The notes: generated by a model from the letters alone, not told the origin. A DNA stretch of 64,000 bases from Myxococcales bacterium (GCA_016794525.1 JAEUJY010000062.1:124001-188000), one strand, 5' to 3'; positions 29,952 through 40,178 are shown, counted from the stretch's first letter. Numbers and translations: made by a program.

Positions 29952-30041
29952 GTCGCGGCTATCGACCGCTCGCTGCCGCGGTTGCCTGCGAAATGGAGGC
30001 CGCGGTCGGGCGCGCGGCCGTGTGGCATCATCAGCGCCTCG

Positions 30042-33000
30042 ATGGAGTGGAATCACGGGGCGTATCCACCCGAGGTGCTGTGGTGCAGCTTTGGCGACCG
30101 TGCTCGCGACGGTGACGACGCCCTACTCCAGGCGTTCGTCGATCAGCTCGAGGGCCACGCCTGGGCCATCGCGCCGCCCGAGTTGCGCGAGCGCCGTGAC
30201 AGTGCTCCGGCGGTGCTGTTCGCGACCTACACCATGCACGCGGCGCGGCGCCACGATGCGCCTGCCGCGGAGCACCGGGTGCTCGCCGAGGCCCGGTGGT
30301 TGGTGGCGCAGCTCTCGGCATGGGCGGAGCAGGTCGACCGCGAGGTCGAGCTCGTCTACGACGACGAGCCCATCGGATGGATCGTGCAAGGCGAGGTCAG
30401 CGACGAGCTGACGCGGTTCCTCGATCGCTGGGAGCGCACGCTGCGCGATCACGCCGGGGCGAAGCCGGCGGCGCGCACGGACGAAGGCGAGGGCATGGTC
30501 TCGGTCTGGCTCGGTGATCTGCAGGACAAGGCAGAGCTCGCCGCGTTGCTGGTGCCCGCGGCGCCGGCGCGCTCGCCGTTGCGTCGGGCGCTCGGCCTGC
30601 GCACGGTGCCGGCCGGCGCGATGGAGGCCCACTGGGCATCACGCACGCCCGTCAGCGCGCTGGTGGCGCCGCTGTCGTTCAGCGCGTCGTTCGCCGGCGC
30701 CGTCGCCCAGGCGGCGCGGGCGCGTGGGATCGACGCGGCGACGACGGTGATCGTCTACTACGACCACGCCCACGATCCAGCGCAGGCGCTGCCCGAGCAG
30801 GCAAGCCCTCGGCTCACGTTCGTCGGGACGTTCCCGTTCGACGACGCGAGCGAGGTGCTGGCGGCGGCGCTGGACGAGCACCTCATGCCTCCGACGCTCG
30901 CTGCCAAGGTGCGCCCGTGGCGCCACTACGTGCCCCAGCTGCACGAGCATCGTCCCGCGACAGCTGCCCGGATCGAGGAGCTCGAGCGATCGCTCGGCGC
31001 GACGTTGCCCCCAGACTACGTCGACGTCTTGCGTTTCATCGGCGGTGCGGCCGCTGCAGCCGGAGCGCTCGTCAGTCCGGTCGAGGACGTCGACTGGAAG
31101 GCCGGCCCGGTATCGGTCGGTGCGTTCGTGGGCTTCCATCGCGACGGCGGTCCGGCGCTGGACCCGTTCGGCCGGATCCCGTTCGATCTGCTCCCGATCG
31201 CGCGCACCGACGGCGACGACTGGTTCTGTCTCGGCATCGGCGGTGTCTATCGCGGCGAAGTGTGGCTGTGGGCGCACGACGCGCCGCGCGCGGCTCGCAC
31301 GACCGACAGCGGTCCGTGGCTCGAGTGCCTGTACCGTGTCGCCGCGACGTTCGCGGCGTTCCTCGACCGGCTCGAGCTGCACCCGGACGAAGGCGCGACG
31401 GCCGTTGAGCCCGAAGGGGTCGACGCGGAGGCGGTGATCGCGCGCTCACGCGCCGTGGCGGCGAGCGTCGGTCCGCGGGTCGCGTCGCGTCCGCCGTCGA
31501 CCCATCTAGCTCCATCGACGGCCGCGGCTGATGGGGCGTTCAGTCGCCTCGTCGCGGAAGCCCCCGACATCGCGATCGGTGTCGTCCGCGGCATGGTGCC
31601 CGTGAGCGACGCGGACGAGATCGACGTGCCGGCCGTCGCAGCGCACGTGGCGCACGCGTTGTGGGCCGATGCGGAGATCCGCAACGGCGGCCTGGCCCAG
31701 CTGATCCACAACGGCGGCCCCTCGCAGCTCGCGCGGTCGCGTGCGGCCCTGCGCGCACTCGGCCTCGATCGCGCCGCCGCGATCCTCGGCATGGCGGCAG
31801 CCGATGGTGACCCGGTCGACCTCGATGAACTCGACGAGGCCTGGTACGGCCTCGACCCGAGCCTGCAGGCCGCGATCGCGACGGTGTTGGCCGCCCAGGA
31901 TGGGGCTTGGTTCGAGCGCCTGGCCGCGCACCCCGACGTGCGCGCGCGGGTGGCCACCTCGACGCCAGCGACGCGGTTGGAGATCGCGATCGATCTGGGC
32001 GACCTGGCGCGCGTGAAGCGCTTGGTCGCAGCCGACGCCACGGCGGTAACGCCGGACGTGTTGGCATACGCGGTCGGGAAGCGCAGCACCGCGTCGCGCG
32101 TCGCGATCGTCGAACACCTGCTGTCGGCCTGCCCTGGGAGCGATGTCCGCGCCCTGCTGGACGTGGCGATCGGCGCGGCCTCGCCGGGCATGGTGCGCGT
32201 GTGCCTGCGCCATGGCGCCGACGTGCGGCCCGATCCCGCGACAGACGTGTCGCCGCTCGCCCGTGCCCGCGATGTCGAGACCGCGCAGCTGCTGCTGTCG
32301 GCGGGGGCGTCGGCTCGCGCGGCCGACCGGGGCGGGCGCACCGCGCTTCACACCGCCGCCTCGGTCGAACTCGTGCGCCTGTTGCTATCAGCGGGCGGCG
32401 ATGCGCGCGCGGTCGACGTCGACGGCGCGACCGTGCTGCACCACGCGCTCGACGCTGCGGCGATCGACCTGCTGGTCGAGTACGGTGCCGAGCCCGACCG
32501 CGCGGATGCCGTCGGCGTGACGCCGCTGATGCGGCAAGCCGATCCGGAGAGCATGACCTCGCTCGCGAAGCACTGCGCACGCTACGACGCCGTCGATTGC
32601 CAGGGGCGGACCGCCTTGCATCACCACGCGAGCGATCAGTGCACCGAGCACTTGCTGACCATCGGCCTCGATCCACTCCGTCCGGACGCCGCCGGCGCGA
32701 CGCCTCTTGCGCTGGCGCGCGCCAACGACCACTTCGGCGGCCGCTACGTGCGCATGCACGAGACCGCGGCCGACATCGAGTCGGATGCTGGGCCGCCGCC
32801 GCCCCCAGTCGTCGAGGCGCAACCCGAGGTGCCGCGGACCTACGTCGTGCTCGCGACCAACGTGCTCGAGCTGCTGGTCGCCGCGGATCACCTCGCCCTC
32901 GCCGACGGCGCCGACCGTGCGGCGCTCCAGCGCGACCTCGCCGAGGCGCTTGCCGAGGGCAGCGTGAGCAGCCTCGCAGACTTCGCTGCCTGGCTGACCG

Positions 33001-33089
33001 ATCACCGCGACGTCGACGACCTGTACGCGACCGACGCCGAGCTGGCGACCTGCTGGCAGCGAGCGCTGGCCTCACCAGGCGATACATAG
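30042..33089 (+). CDS. Polyimmunity protein: Imm22-like, SUKH, DMP19-like and ankyrin repeats
   Basis: 1015 aa from the ATG at 30042; the longer open frame upstream is antisense to the protease gene. An N-terminal ~140-residue region is unassigned. An Imm22-like domain follows (~150-290: MVSVWLGDLQD, TVIVYYDHAHDP, LTFVGTFPFD). A SUKH/SMI1-KNR4 domain (~310-460) has RIEELERSLGATLPPDYVDVL and FIGG. A DMP19-like domain (~530-620) has ADAEIRNGGLAQLIHNGG. At least five ankyrin repeats (~640-920) include GGRTALHTAASVELVRLLLSAG. All four are known immunity-protein families of polymorphic toxin systems, and multi-domain chains like this are called polyimmunity proteins. It lies 430 bases upstream of a DUF4157 toxin. 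Cytosolic, with no signal peptide. Confidence 0.82.
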   Translation: MEWNHGAYPPEVLWCSFGDRARDGDDALLQAFVDQLEGHAWAIAPPELRERRDSAPAVLFATYTMHAARRHDAPAAEHRVLAEARWLVAQLSAWAEQVDREVELVYDDEPIGWIVQGEVSDELTRFLDRWERTLRDHAGAKPAARTDEGEGMVSVWLGDLQDKAELAALLVPAAPARSPLRRALGLRTVPAGAMEAHWASRTPVSALVAPLSFSASFAGAVAQAARARGIDAATTVIVYYDHAHDPAQALPEQASPRLTFVGTFPFDDASEVLAAALDEHLMPPTLAAKVRPWRHYVPQLHEHRPATAARIEELERSLGATLPPDYVDVLRFIGGAAAAAGALVSPVEDVDWKAGPVSVGAFVGFHRDGGPALDPFGRIPFDLLPIARTDGDDWFCLGIGGVYRGEVWLWAHDAPRAARTTDSGPWLECLYRVAATFAAFLDRLELHPDEGATAVEPEGVDAEAVIARSRAVAASVGPRVASRPPSTHLAPSTAAADGAFSRLVAEAPDIAIGVVRGMVPVSDADEIDVPAVAAHVAHALWADAEIRNGGLAQLIHNGGPSQLARSRAALRALGLDRAAAILGMAAADGDPVDLDELDEAWYGLDPSLQAAIATVLAAQDGAWFERLAAHPDVRARVATSTPATRLEIAIDLGDLARVKRLVAADATAVTPDVLAYAVGKRSTASRVAIVEHLLSACPGSDVRALLDVAIGAASPGMVRVCLRHGADVRPDPATDVSPLARARDVETAQLLLSAGASARAADRGGRTALHTAASVELVRLLLSAGGDARAVDVDGATVLHHALDAAAIDLLVEYGAEPDRADAVGVTPLMRQADPESMTSLAKHCARYDAVDCQGRTALHHHASDQCTEHLLTIGLDPLRPDAAGATPLALARANDHFGGRYVRMHETAADIESDAGPPPPPVVEAQPEVPRTYVVLATNVLELLVAADHLALADGADRAALQRDLAEALAEGSVSSLADFAAWLTDHRDVDDLYATDAELATCWQRALASPGDT

Positions 33090-33518
33090 GGCGAGGCGGC
33101 AGAAATCGCTGAACCCATAGGCCGTTCAGCGGAATACGCCAAAGAACGGCGCCGCGGAGGAGCCCCGCGGCCCCCGCTGCGCGCTGACTCGAGGCAGTCA
33201 CCGCGACGTATGAATCGTAGCGAAAACCACAATCGTATGTTGCAGTTGCGCAGCATCGGGAGATCGCGTAGCGTCACTCCACGATGTCGGTCGGCGCTGC
33301 CTGTTTCCCGCGGAGAGGCCAGGGTGAGGCCTCGATGACATGCGGTCCGGCCACCGATCGGGTTCCTCGAAATTGCCGACTCCACGGCAAGAGATCCCAT
33401 CGGTTGCGATCGACGTCCCGATCCGCAAGCAACCACGCCCCAGCCCGGCCGATAGCTGCGACATGAGTCCCCGCGCCGCTGCTGCCGCTGCGACGGACGC
33501 CTCGCGCAGAGGTGGCTG
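33090..33518. other. Intergenic region before the DUF4157 toxin gene, no gene seen
   Basis: 429 bases with somewhat lower GC than the neighbours. It contains a GC-rich hairpin (GCCGCGG at 33151-33157 with CCGCGGC at 33165-33171) without a T run, which may end transcription of the upstream gene. Short open frames on both strands lack start signals and protein-like composition. The promoter of the toxin gene is likely here but I cannot place it. Confidence 0.45.
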
Positions 33519-36500
33519 GTGAGCTTCGCCTACGACGGCGGGCAGAAGGTGCACGGTGGCGGCGGGGCCACCCGGCGGGACGATACACCGCGGGATTGGA
33601 CGCCAGACGAGCGCGCTGCGCACGCCAAGAACACCGCGAGCAACGTGACCCGCGCCGCGGCCGAGGTGGCGGCAGCGTGCGCTCGGATGCGGGCGGCGAC
33701 GGAGTTCACCGAGCAGGCGGCCGCGAAGAAGGAAGCCGGCCTTGCGCTCCAGTCGTTGCGCGCGGCCGCCACGGCCGCCGCAGCGGCGGTCAGCCAGGCG
33801 ACCGATCCCGAGGTCGTCGTTGTCCTCCAGGGCGCCGACGCACAGCTCAAGGCGGCCGACGCCGAGGTCAAGGCGCTGCCTGAGCCGATCGCGACTTCGC
33901 CACGCGAAGTCACAGGGGTTCGGCGCTTCGCGACGGCGCTGCCGCCCGCCGACGGCCCGGGCCGGCAGGATAGTCCGCGGATGGTGGCGCAGCTGCGCGG
34001 CATCATCGCCAGCGAGCTGGTGCACGGCGACCTCGATCCGCTCAAGGCCGCGCTCGCCGAGGGCGGCGAACTGTGGCCGCAGTTCAGTCGCCTGGCGATG
34101 CAGTTGCGGGCCGACCTACTCGCAAAGCTCGACACAGAGCGCCCCCGCCTCCTCACGGAGCGCATCGATCGGGAGATGGCGGCCAAGCGGCGCTCCGTTG
34201 GGAGTGTGCCAGTCGAAGCCGTCGCCGACCCCGCGGCACCTGCGCACGACGGCCCCGCCGCGGCGAACAGCCCGGGCGCTGACGTCCACGATCCGCTGCA
34301 CGCCCTCGCGGCCACGGCTAGCGCCCAGCTCGGCATCGCCCCGCGCCTCGAGGTCGGCGAGGCCGGCCGCGCTGCGACCGAAGCCCGCGGGGCGCGCGGC
34401 GTCGCGCACGGCGACGCGATCGCGATCCATCCCGATGTCGACCCGGCGACGCCCGCGGGCAAGCAGGTTGTCTTTCACGAGCACCTTCACCAAGCGCAGT
34501 CGCAGCTGCCTGCCGAGCAAGACGCCGGGCGCGCCGCCGCCGAGCTCGAGGCCGATGAGCTGGCGAGCGCCGCGGCGGGCGGCGGCGCGCTGACGCGTCC
34601 TACGCGGCACATCGATCTATCGCGGCCCGCTGGCGACGACGACGCCAAGCGCGCGCGCGACCAAGGCCCGCACAGCGAAGCCGCCGAAGCGCGCGTCGAC
34701 GCAGCGCTCGCCGCAGCTGCGCGCGACGGCCAGACGGTCACGTCGCGCGTGTACCTGCGCGGTCACCTGTCCGAGCGCGTGCTCCCCGCGATCACGCGCT
34801 TCCTCGCCGACAAGCGCTACCCACTGCCCGAGCGCCTTCGCTACGTCGACTCCGACCGCGCCATCGGCGCCGAGGCGGTCCGCCTGATCACCGAGGTCCA
34901 CGGCAGCGATCCGTTCTACGCGCTGCCGCAGATCTTGGAGCGCGTCGGGGTCGACGTGTGGGCGATCATCGACGCCCACCGCAAGGCCCCCGCGCCGCGC
35001 ACCTTCGGCGACGTCGTGGGGGGGGCGGCACCGACGGACAGCACCGACCTGTCCGCGGGCCAACGCGGTGGGCCGGGCTGGGTCGACGGCATCGGCACCG
35101 GAATCGCCGCGGGGTTTCACCGCGCCGTCAGCGAGTCGGTCACGCGCCTTGGCGAGCGTTACGTCGCCGCCTTCGACAGCAACGGCAAAGACGCCGCCGA
35201 GAGCCACGGGCTTCGCAAGGACCTCGCCGTCGCGTATCACCACCTGAGCCCCGTGGTCGCGATCGATCGGCTCGTCGGCCGGGTCATGGTCGACGACCTC
35301 GTACGCGTCGATCCAGCACCCGCGGCGAAGCCTGCGCCCGCCAAGGACAAGCCCGCGGACGCACCGACGGCCGCGCAGCCGACCGTCACCAGCGCGGCAC
35401 AACGCGTGGCCGAGAACGCCGGGCAGGTGGACATGGCGCTCGGGCTCAACCGGCGCGGGCCGGGGGGGCTGCACATGCCCCCGAAAGAGATCCACGCGCT
35501 CCGCCACTCTCTCGACGACCTCGCCGACACGCTCCACGACCACGCGCGCCAGGACCGCGACGAGGTGAAGGAGCTCGACGTGGCTCGCGCCAAGGTCGAG
35601 GCCGTACAGCGGCAGCTCGTCGGCCGCTACGGCGCGCGCAACGCGGAGGTGACCTCGCTGGCAAAGGCGGTCGGCCGCGTCTGGGCTGCGGCGCGCGCAA
35701 ACCAGGCGACCGACACAGCGGACACGCAGGACGAGCGTGACGGCCTGGCCTCGGTTGCCCGCGAGACGCTCGCCATGCTCGAAGGCGCGCGGTCGATGAT
35801 CGAGCAAGCGCAGGGCCAGGTGCCCGGCGTGTACGTGTTCTCCAAGCCGATCATGCCGGCGATCACGACGACGCGGCAGTGGGTCACGGAACTCGACGGC
35901 GGCCAGGACGCCGCGGCGGCGACGCGCCTGGCGACCGCGATCCGGATCCAGGAGCAGTTCGTCGCGACCGTCGTCGCGGAGTTGACCGCGGTGTTCGCCG
36001 AACCGCCCACGGCGACCTGGGCAGCGACTGTCAACGCCTACGCCGAAGTCCTCGGGCAGTCGAGCCAGTCGCCCGATCACAGCGCGCCCGCGCTCGAGCA
36101 GGCGCGCCGGATGCGTCGTCGCCTCAAGCTCGACGTCGCGGCCGCCTTCATCGACGGGGGCAACGAAGCCGCCGGCCAGGTCCGCGATCTCGACAGCAAG
36201 GAGGGCGCTGCGGCGACCGCCGAGCAGCGCGCGCTGATGGCGCGGCGCGAGCAATACGAGGAGCAGATCGCTGCGGGTGGCGTGGTCTCGCAGGCCGCGC
36301 TCGATGACCTGGCGCTCGACGCGCGGGAGCAGGCTTTCGATCATCGGCTCGAGGTGCTCGACCAGATGGCGAAGAAGGTCCGCGGCGCCGCGGCCGACCT
36401 GCAGGAGGGGCACTACACCCGCGGTCTGGCGGTGTGGGCGGTGCAGAAGCAGCTCCTGGCGGGCGTTGTGCCCAAGTGCGACGCGCTGGTCCGGTCGCTC

Positions 36501-39236
36501 GCAGAGGTCGAGCGCACGACGCTCGCTGCGCGCACCAAGGCGGGCAAGGCCGCCAGCCCGGACAAGGGCAACGCGCTGCGCACGGCGGCAGCAGACGCCG
36601 CGGAAGTCCAGCTCAAGGCCGCGCTGCGCGATGGCCACTACCAGGCCACGCTCGACGAGGCCCGGAGCAAGCTCGACGACGCGCAGCTCGTCGACACGAT
36701 CGCGATGCTGGCCGAGCTGATCGCGATGACGCTGGTCGGCAACATGGCGGCGACCGCGACCAGCGGCATGGCGCGCGGCATGGTCCTCGCGCGCGCCAGC
36801 GCCAACGCCGAGCGCGCGGCGGCCGCGATGGAGGCCGCCGGTACCGCCCGCCAGCTCGCGCTCGCTGAGCAGGCTGGCACGATGGTGCGCGCGGAGAGCC
36901 TGGCGGCCCGCATCGGCGGCGCGGCCGGGATGGCCGCCGAGGGGGTGGTGAATTCGCTCGGTCAGAAGTACCTGCAAGGCGACGACTCGTCGCTGGCATC
37001 GCTGATCGTCGTGAACATCGGGACTAGCGTGGCGCTCGAGCGCCTGGTCGGCGCGCTCACCACCGTTCGCAAGGCCGAGCAGGCGGGCGAGGACGCGGTC
37101 GCCGAGGTGCGCAAGCTGCGCCTCGCCGCGCGGAAGAGTGGCGCGATGGCGAAGGCCGCGTTGACCCTCGGTGCCGAGGCGGTCATGGCGGCGGCCGTCG
37201 ATCACGCGCTCAGCAAGATGGTCGGGCGCGCGAGCAACCCGCCGACGGACCAGACCGTCGCCGAGTGGCTCATGCAGGGCGCCATGATGGCGGTCGGCAA
37301 GCACATGAGCCGGAACGTCGACGCGATCGCGCATTCGCTCGAGACGCTCGACCTGAAGGCCACGGATGCCGGCGCGGACATCTACGCGCGCGCCAAGACC
37401 CTGGCCACGCGCTCCCACGAGCTCGCTGCCGGCGAGGGAGCTGGCCACAGCACCGACGTGCTCGAGCACTACATCCAGCTGCTCAGCGACCAGACGCGGC
37501 TCCTGAATCAGGAGATGGTCGAGGCTGTCGACCACAGCGACGACAAGCGCCGGGCGCAGATCGTCAAGGCCCTCCGCGACGCCAACCGCGCCAGCGGTCA
37601 GGTCCGCGACTTCGCGAACGACTCGATCGAGGGTGCGACGACGGAGCCGCCCAAGGCGCGGCAGCCCGCGGGCAGTTCGCCCGACGGCGCGGAGCCGAAG
37701 CGGGCCCGTGGCGACGAGCCGGCAGCGGCGGAGCCCCCACGGACGCGCGTGCCAGCCGCCCCGGACCGCGCCCCCACCGAGGCAGACCCGGCGCGGACGG
37801 CACCGGCCGAAGGCGCAGCGGAGCCGGCTGCCCCGGCAGAGCTGCCGGTTCATGAGCGTCCGACCGGCAAGATGGAAGCGGTCGCGCCGCCGCCTGATGT
37901 CGCTGCTGAAGCGGACGTCGCGGTCGCTCCCCGCAAGCCACCGGAGTCACTACCGGCGCTGCAGCGTATCGAGTCCGTCACCGGCGTCACCAAGGGCCCG
38001 CAGTACGAGCAGGGCATGGCCGAACTGCGTCAGTTCTACGCGGAGATGGAGGCCGAGGCGCAGCATCGCACTCCGGTTCGCAACACGCGGAAGGACGGCG
38101 GCTACGAGTGGGACTACGGGCACGACTCGCGGACCTTCTCCCACGGGCTCGTGAACGTCGAGTTCCGTGTGCACCTGGTCCGCGGCCGAGGCGTCGGGGA
38201 CCCGGAGATCGCCAAGCTGCAGGCATCAGTCCACGCTGGCGTCGACAAGCACTACAACCTCCCGGACAACCAGGTCACGCCGCGTGGCGGCGAGGCGCAT
38301 CGCCTCCACGTCGAGGTCGTTTTTGTCGATGATCCGGCGCAGGCGCACATCGTCGTTTTGGCGAAGGCGGGGAACGATCGTGCGTATCAGAACGAATGGT
38401 ACGTTGATGGTGACCCCACCACGCACGCGCACGAAGTGGGTCACGGCGCCTTCGGCCTCCGCGACGAGTACTTCGACCCGAGTGGCCAGGGCCCAGGTCG
38501 CGCATGGCCGAATTCGCCGGGCGTCGCCACTGACCGGAGCTTGATGGGCGACTATTTCGAGCGCGATACGACGGGGCAGGTGACCGGCATCCAGGACGGC
38601 GTCGGCGTTCGCGAGCGGCACCTCGATGAGATTGGCGCCCAGGTCTCCCCTACGACGAACAGCCCGACCGCCGAGCAGCGGCTGGGTTCGCGTGGCACCA
38701 GTGAGCGCCGTACGAACGGCGCGCCTCGAGCTCCTGAGTACGTCACGATCCGTGGCTTCGCCCAAGGGCCCCGTCTTTCGTGGGCGCGGAACCCTGACGG
38801 GGTCACAAGAACTCCAGCGGAAGCCGTTGCGCTGGCGCGCGCGCACGGCGTCGAGATCCCCGATGACATCCTCGTCAGGGTCACACCACCTAAGTTCATG
38901 CCGCCCAACGCTCGCGCAGCCTATCTGGAGCGGTTTGTCACGGACCCGGCAGGGCGGGTGACATGGGACGACTTCTACGCGAAAGGACTGGACGAGATTC
39001 TCGTTCGAGTCGAGCCGACGGTCTTCGAGAGCGACGAGGCGATTGTCGCACTGCTAGCGCATGAGATGCACGAACTGAACAACCTCCGCCGGATCTTCGA
39101 AGAGAGCGGCGGATCGATGACGCTGAAGCGACTGCACGACCTTGTCTCGCCGGGCATCAAGGGAAACCTGCACGACCAAGCCTGGGACGTCGCCGACGCC
39201 GCCGTCGCGAAGATGAGAAAGGACCGAGGGCAATGA
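33519..39236 (+). CDS. DUF4157 (eCIS-core) polymorphic toxin with metalloprotease domains
   Basis: 1905 aa from a GTG at 33519. Residues ~260-350 form a DUF4157 domain: a zincin-like fold with HEHLH (320-324) and following QAQSQLP, typical of cargo/effectors of extracellular contractile injection systems. A long helical region follows (~600-1150) with coiled coils, then hydrophobic helices (~1070-1230). Next is a Pro/Ala/Glu-rich linker (~1370-1475). The C-terminus has a zinc-protease site HEVGHGAFGLRDEY (from His1638), like M64-type enzymes. A last domain carries HEMHE (from 1848) within a helical segment. No signal peptide. The order delivery core - helices - linker - toxic tip suits a large secreted toxin. 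The next gene overlaps its stop. Confidence 0.82.
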   Translation: MSFAYDGGQKVHGGGGATRRDDTPRDWTPDERAAHAKNTASNVTRAAAEVAAACARMRAATEFTEQAAAKKEAGLALQSLRAAATAAAAAVSQATDPEVVVVLQGADAQLKAADAEVKALPEPIATSPREVTGVRRFATALPPADGPGRQDSPRMVAQLRGIIASELVHGDLDPLKAALAEGGELWPQFSRLAMQLRADLLAKLDTERPRLLTERIDREMAAKRRSVGSVPVEAVADPAAPAHDGPAAANSPGADVHDPLHALAATASAQLGIAPRLEVGEAGRAATEARGARGVAHGDAIAIHPDVDPATPAGKQVVFHEHLHQAQSQLPAEQDAGRAAAELEADELASAAAGGGALTRPTRHIDLSRPAGDDDAKRARDQGPHSEAAEARVDAALAAAARDGQTVTSRVYLRGHLSERVLPAITRFLADKRYPLPERLRYVDSDRAIGAEAVRLITEVHGSDPFYALPQILERVGVDVWAIIDAHRKAPAPRTFGDVVGGAAPTDSTDLSAGQRGGPGWVDGIGTGIAAGFHRAVSESVTRLGERYVAAFDSNGKDAAESHGLRKDLAVAYHHLSPVVAIDRLVGRVMVDDLVRVDPAPAAKPAPAKDKPADAPTAAQPTVTSAAQRVAENAGQVDMALGLNRRGPGGLHMPPKEIHALRHSLDDLADTLHDHARQDRDEVKELDVARAKVEAVQRQLVGRYGARNAEVTSLAKAVGRVWAAARANQATDTADTQDERDGLASVARETLAMLEGARSMIEQAQGQVPGVYVFSKPIMPAITTTRQWVTELDGGQDAAAATRLATAIRIQEQFVATVVAELTAVFAEPPTATWAATVNAYAEVLGQSSQSPDHSAPALEQARRMRRRLKLDVAAAFIDGGNEAAGQVRDLDSKEGAAATAEQRALMARREQYEEQIAAGGVVSQAALDDLALDAREQAFDHRLEVLDQMAKKVRGAAADLQEGHYTRGLAVWAVQKQLLAGVVPKCDALVRSLAEVERTTLAARTKAGKAASPDKGNALRTAAADAAEVQLKAALRDGHYQATLDEARSKLDDAQLVDTIAMLAELIAMTLVGNMAATATSGMARGMVLARASANAERAAAAMEAAGTARQLALAEQAGTMVRAESLAARIGGAAGMAAEGVVNSLGQKYLQGDDSSLASLIVVNIGTSVALERLVGALTTVRKAEQAGEDAVAEVRKLRLAARKSGAMAKAALTLGAEAVMAAAVDHALSKMVGRASNPPTDQTVAEWLMQGAMMAVGKHMSRNVDAIAHSLETLDLKATDAGADIYARAKTLATRSHELAAGEGAGHSTDVLEHYIQLLSDQTRLLNQEMVEAVDHSDDKRRAQIVKALRDANRASGQVRDFANDSIEGATTEPPKARQPAGSSPDGAEPKRARGDEPAAAEPPRTRVPAAPDRAPTEADPARTAPAEGAAEPAAPAELPVHERPTGKMEAVAPPPDVAAEADVAVAPRKPPESLPALQRIESVTGVTKGPQYEQGMAELRQFYAEMEAEAQHRTPVRNTRKDGGYEWDYGHDSRTFSHGLVNVEFRVHLVRGRGVGDPEIAKLQASVHAGVDKHYNLPDNQVTPRGGEAHRLHVEVVFVDDPAQAHIVVLAKAGNDRAYQNEWYVDGDPTTHAHEVGHGAFGLRDEYFDPSGQGPGRAWPNSPGVATDRSLMGDYFERDTTGQVTGIQDGVGVRERHLDEIGAQVSPTTNSPTAEQRLGSRGTSERRTNGAPRAPEYVTIRGFAQGPRLSWARNPDGVTRTPAEAVALARAHGVEIPDDILVRVTPPKFMPPNARAAYLERFVTDPAGRVTWDDFYAKGLDEILVRVEPTVFESDEAIVALLAHEMHELNNLRRIFEESGGSMTLKRLHDLVSPGIKGNLHDQAWDVADAAVAKMRKDRGQ

Positions 39237-39991
39237 TGACACTCGCCGACATTCCCGAGATGCTTGAGGCGTTGCGTTCTGGCGAGTTGCTAGTCGATGA
39301 AGTCTACCGGCTGTGCCTGAATCTCTTCGCAGATAACCGCGTTGAAGATGTCCTTGCGCTGCTGCCGGATAGTCTGCGTCAACAGTTCGGCGCGTCGATA
39401 GGCGCCGAGTTCGACAACGACACGCCCGCGGAAGACTACCTGTTTTTCAACTCTGCGACCGGTGACAATCCGAACAAGGTCAAGATCATCAGGGAAGTGC
39501 GTGCCTATTTGTCCCGGGTTTCGCAACGAGCCTCAAGCAGGGGCGATGGTGGAGCCCCAGGTCGGCTCCGTGGTGCGACGGCGATCACGTATGCGATCGG
39601 CAGTGAGTTCGCGCCTGACGATCCGTTCGGACGTGAGGTCGTGGAGCTGACGGCTGGCGGCACGTTGCGCTACTCGCGGCGATTTCACGGCAACGCGAGC
39701 GCTAAGGTGCGCGCCTTCGCGACGACGCGCTTCGCCGATCTGATTGCGGATCTCGAGCGGACATCGTTCCCGGCGCCGCCGCAGCGCGGGTTTCGCCCGG
39801 GGCCTGGCCCAGCCACGATCTCGCTCGCGCCGTCGGGCGAGTCGGTGTCGATCGACACGAACGTCGCCGAGGACATCGACGGCTACCGCGAGCTCGTCGA
39901 GAAGTTCCAGGACCTGCAACGCCGACTTCGGAAGGACGACCCGAGCCTGGCCGACGACTGGGGCGTGGCCCAGACGGAGACGGCCACGTAG
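39233..39991 (+). CDS. Protein coupled to the toxin gene, candidate immunity protein
   Basis: 252 aa; its ATG overlaps the toxin stop (ATGATGA). Two parts can be seen. The first ~95 residues are helical and acidic (LADIPEMLEALRSGELLVDEVYRLCLNLF; DVLALLPDSLRQQF). After a Ser/Gly/Arg-rich joint comes a beta-rich second part (ITYAIGSEFAPDDPFGREVVELTAGGTLRYSRR). It ends in a helix (YRELVEKFQDLQRRLRKDD). Size, position and lack of export signals fit a cytosolic immunity protein for the toxin tip. The family is not recognised. The joint may mark fusion of two ancestral immunity genes or a local frame change. Confidence 0.6.
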   Translation: MMTLADIPEMLEALRSGELLVDEVYRLCLNLFADNRVEDVLALLPDSLRQQFGASIGAEFDNDTPAEDYLFFNSATGDNPNKVKIIREVRAYLSRVSQRASSRGDGGAPGRLRGATAITYAIGSEFAPDDPFGREVVELTAGGTLRYSRRFHGNASAKVRAFATTRFADLIADLERTSFPAPPQRGFRPGPGPATISLAPSGESVSIDTNVAEDIDGYRELVEKFQDLQRRLRKDDPSLADDWGVAQTETAT

Positions 39992-40178
39992 CTCGATGCA
40001 GGAGCACGATGAGCGCCTTACCAAGCGATAGGGCGCGGGCGCGAAACCTCCCACCGGCATCGGCATCAAGGACGTCGTCACGCCACCGGCGACGTGGCAC
40101 GCCGGCGACCGTCCGAGGTACCGAGCGGCGAACGGCCTTGACCGCTGACGGTGTCGCTGCCGCTCTGGCCGCGCACGA

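Noticed and set aside
28638-30041. 468-codon N-terminal extension of the polyimmunity protein
   Set aside because: It is antisense to the DegP-like protease and Arg-rich; the ATG at 30042 begins sensible protein.
34617-37853. 1078-codon minus-strand open frame inside the DUF4157 gene
   Set aside because: Antisense shadow with no motifs; the + strand frame has clear domains.
33519-39991. Complete extracellular contractile injection system
   Set aside because: Only a DUF4157 cargo-type protein is present; no sheath, tube, baseplate or AAA+ assembly genes in the window.
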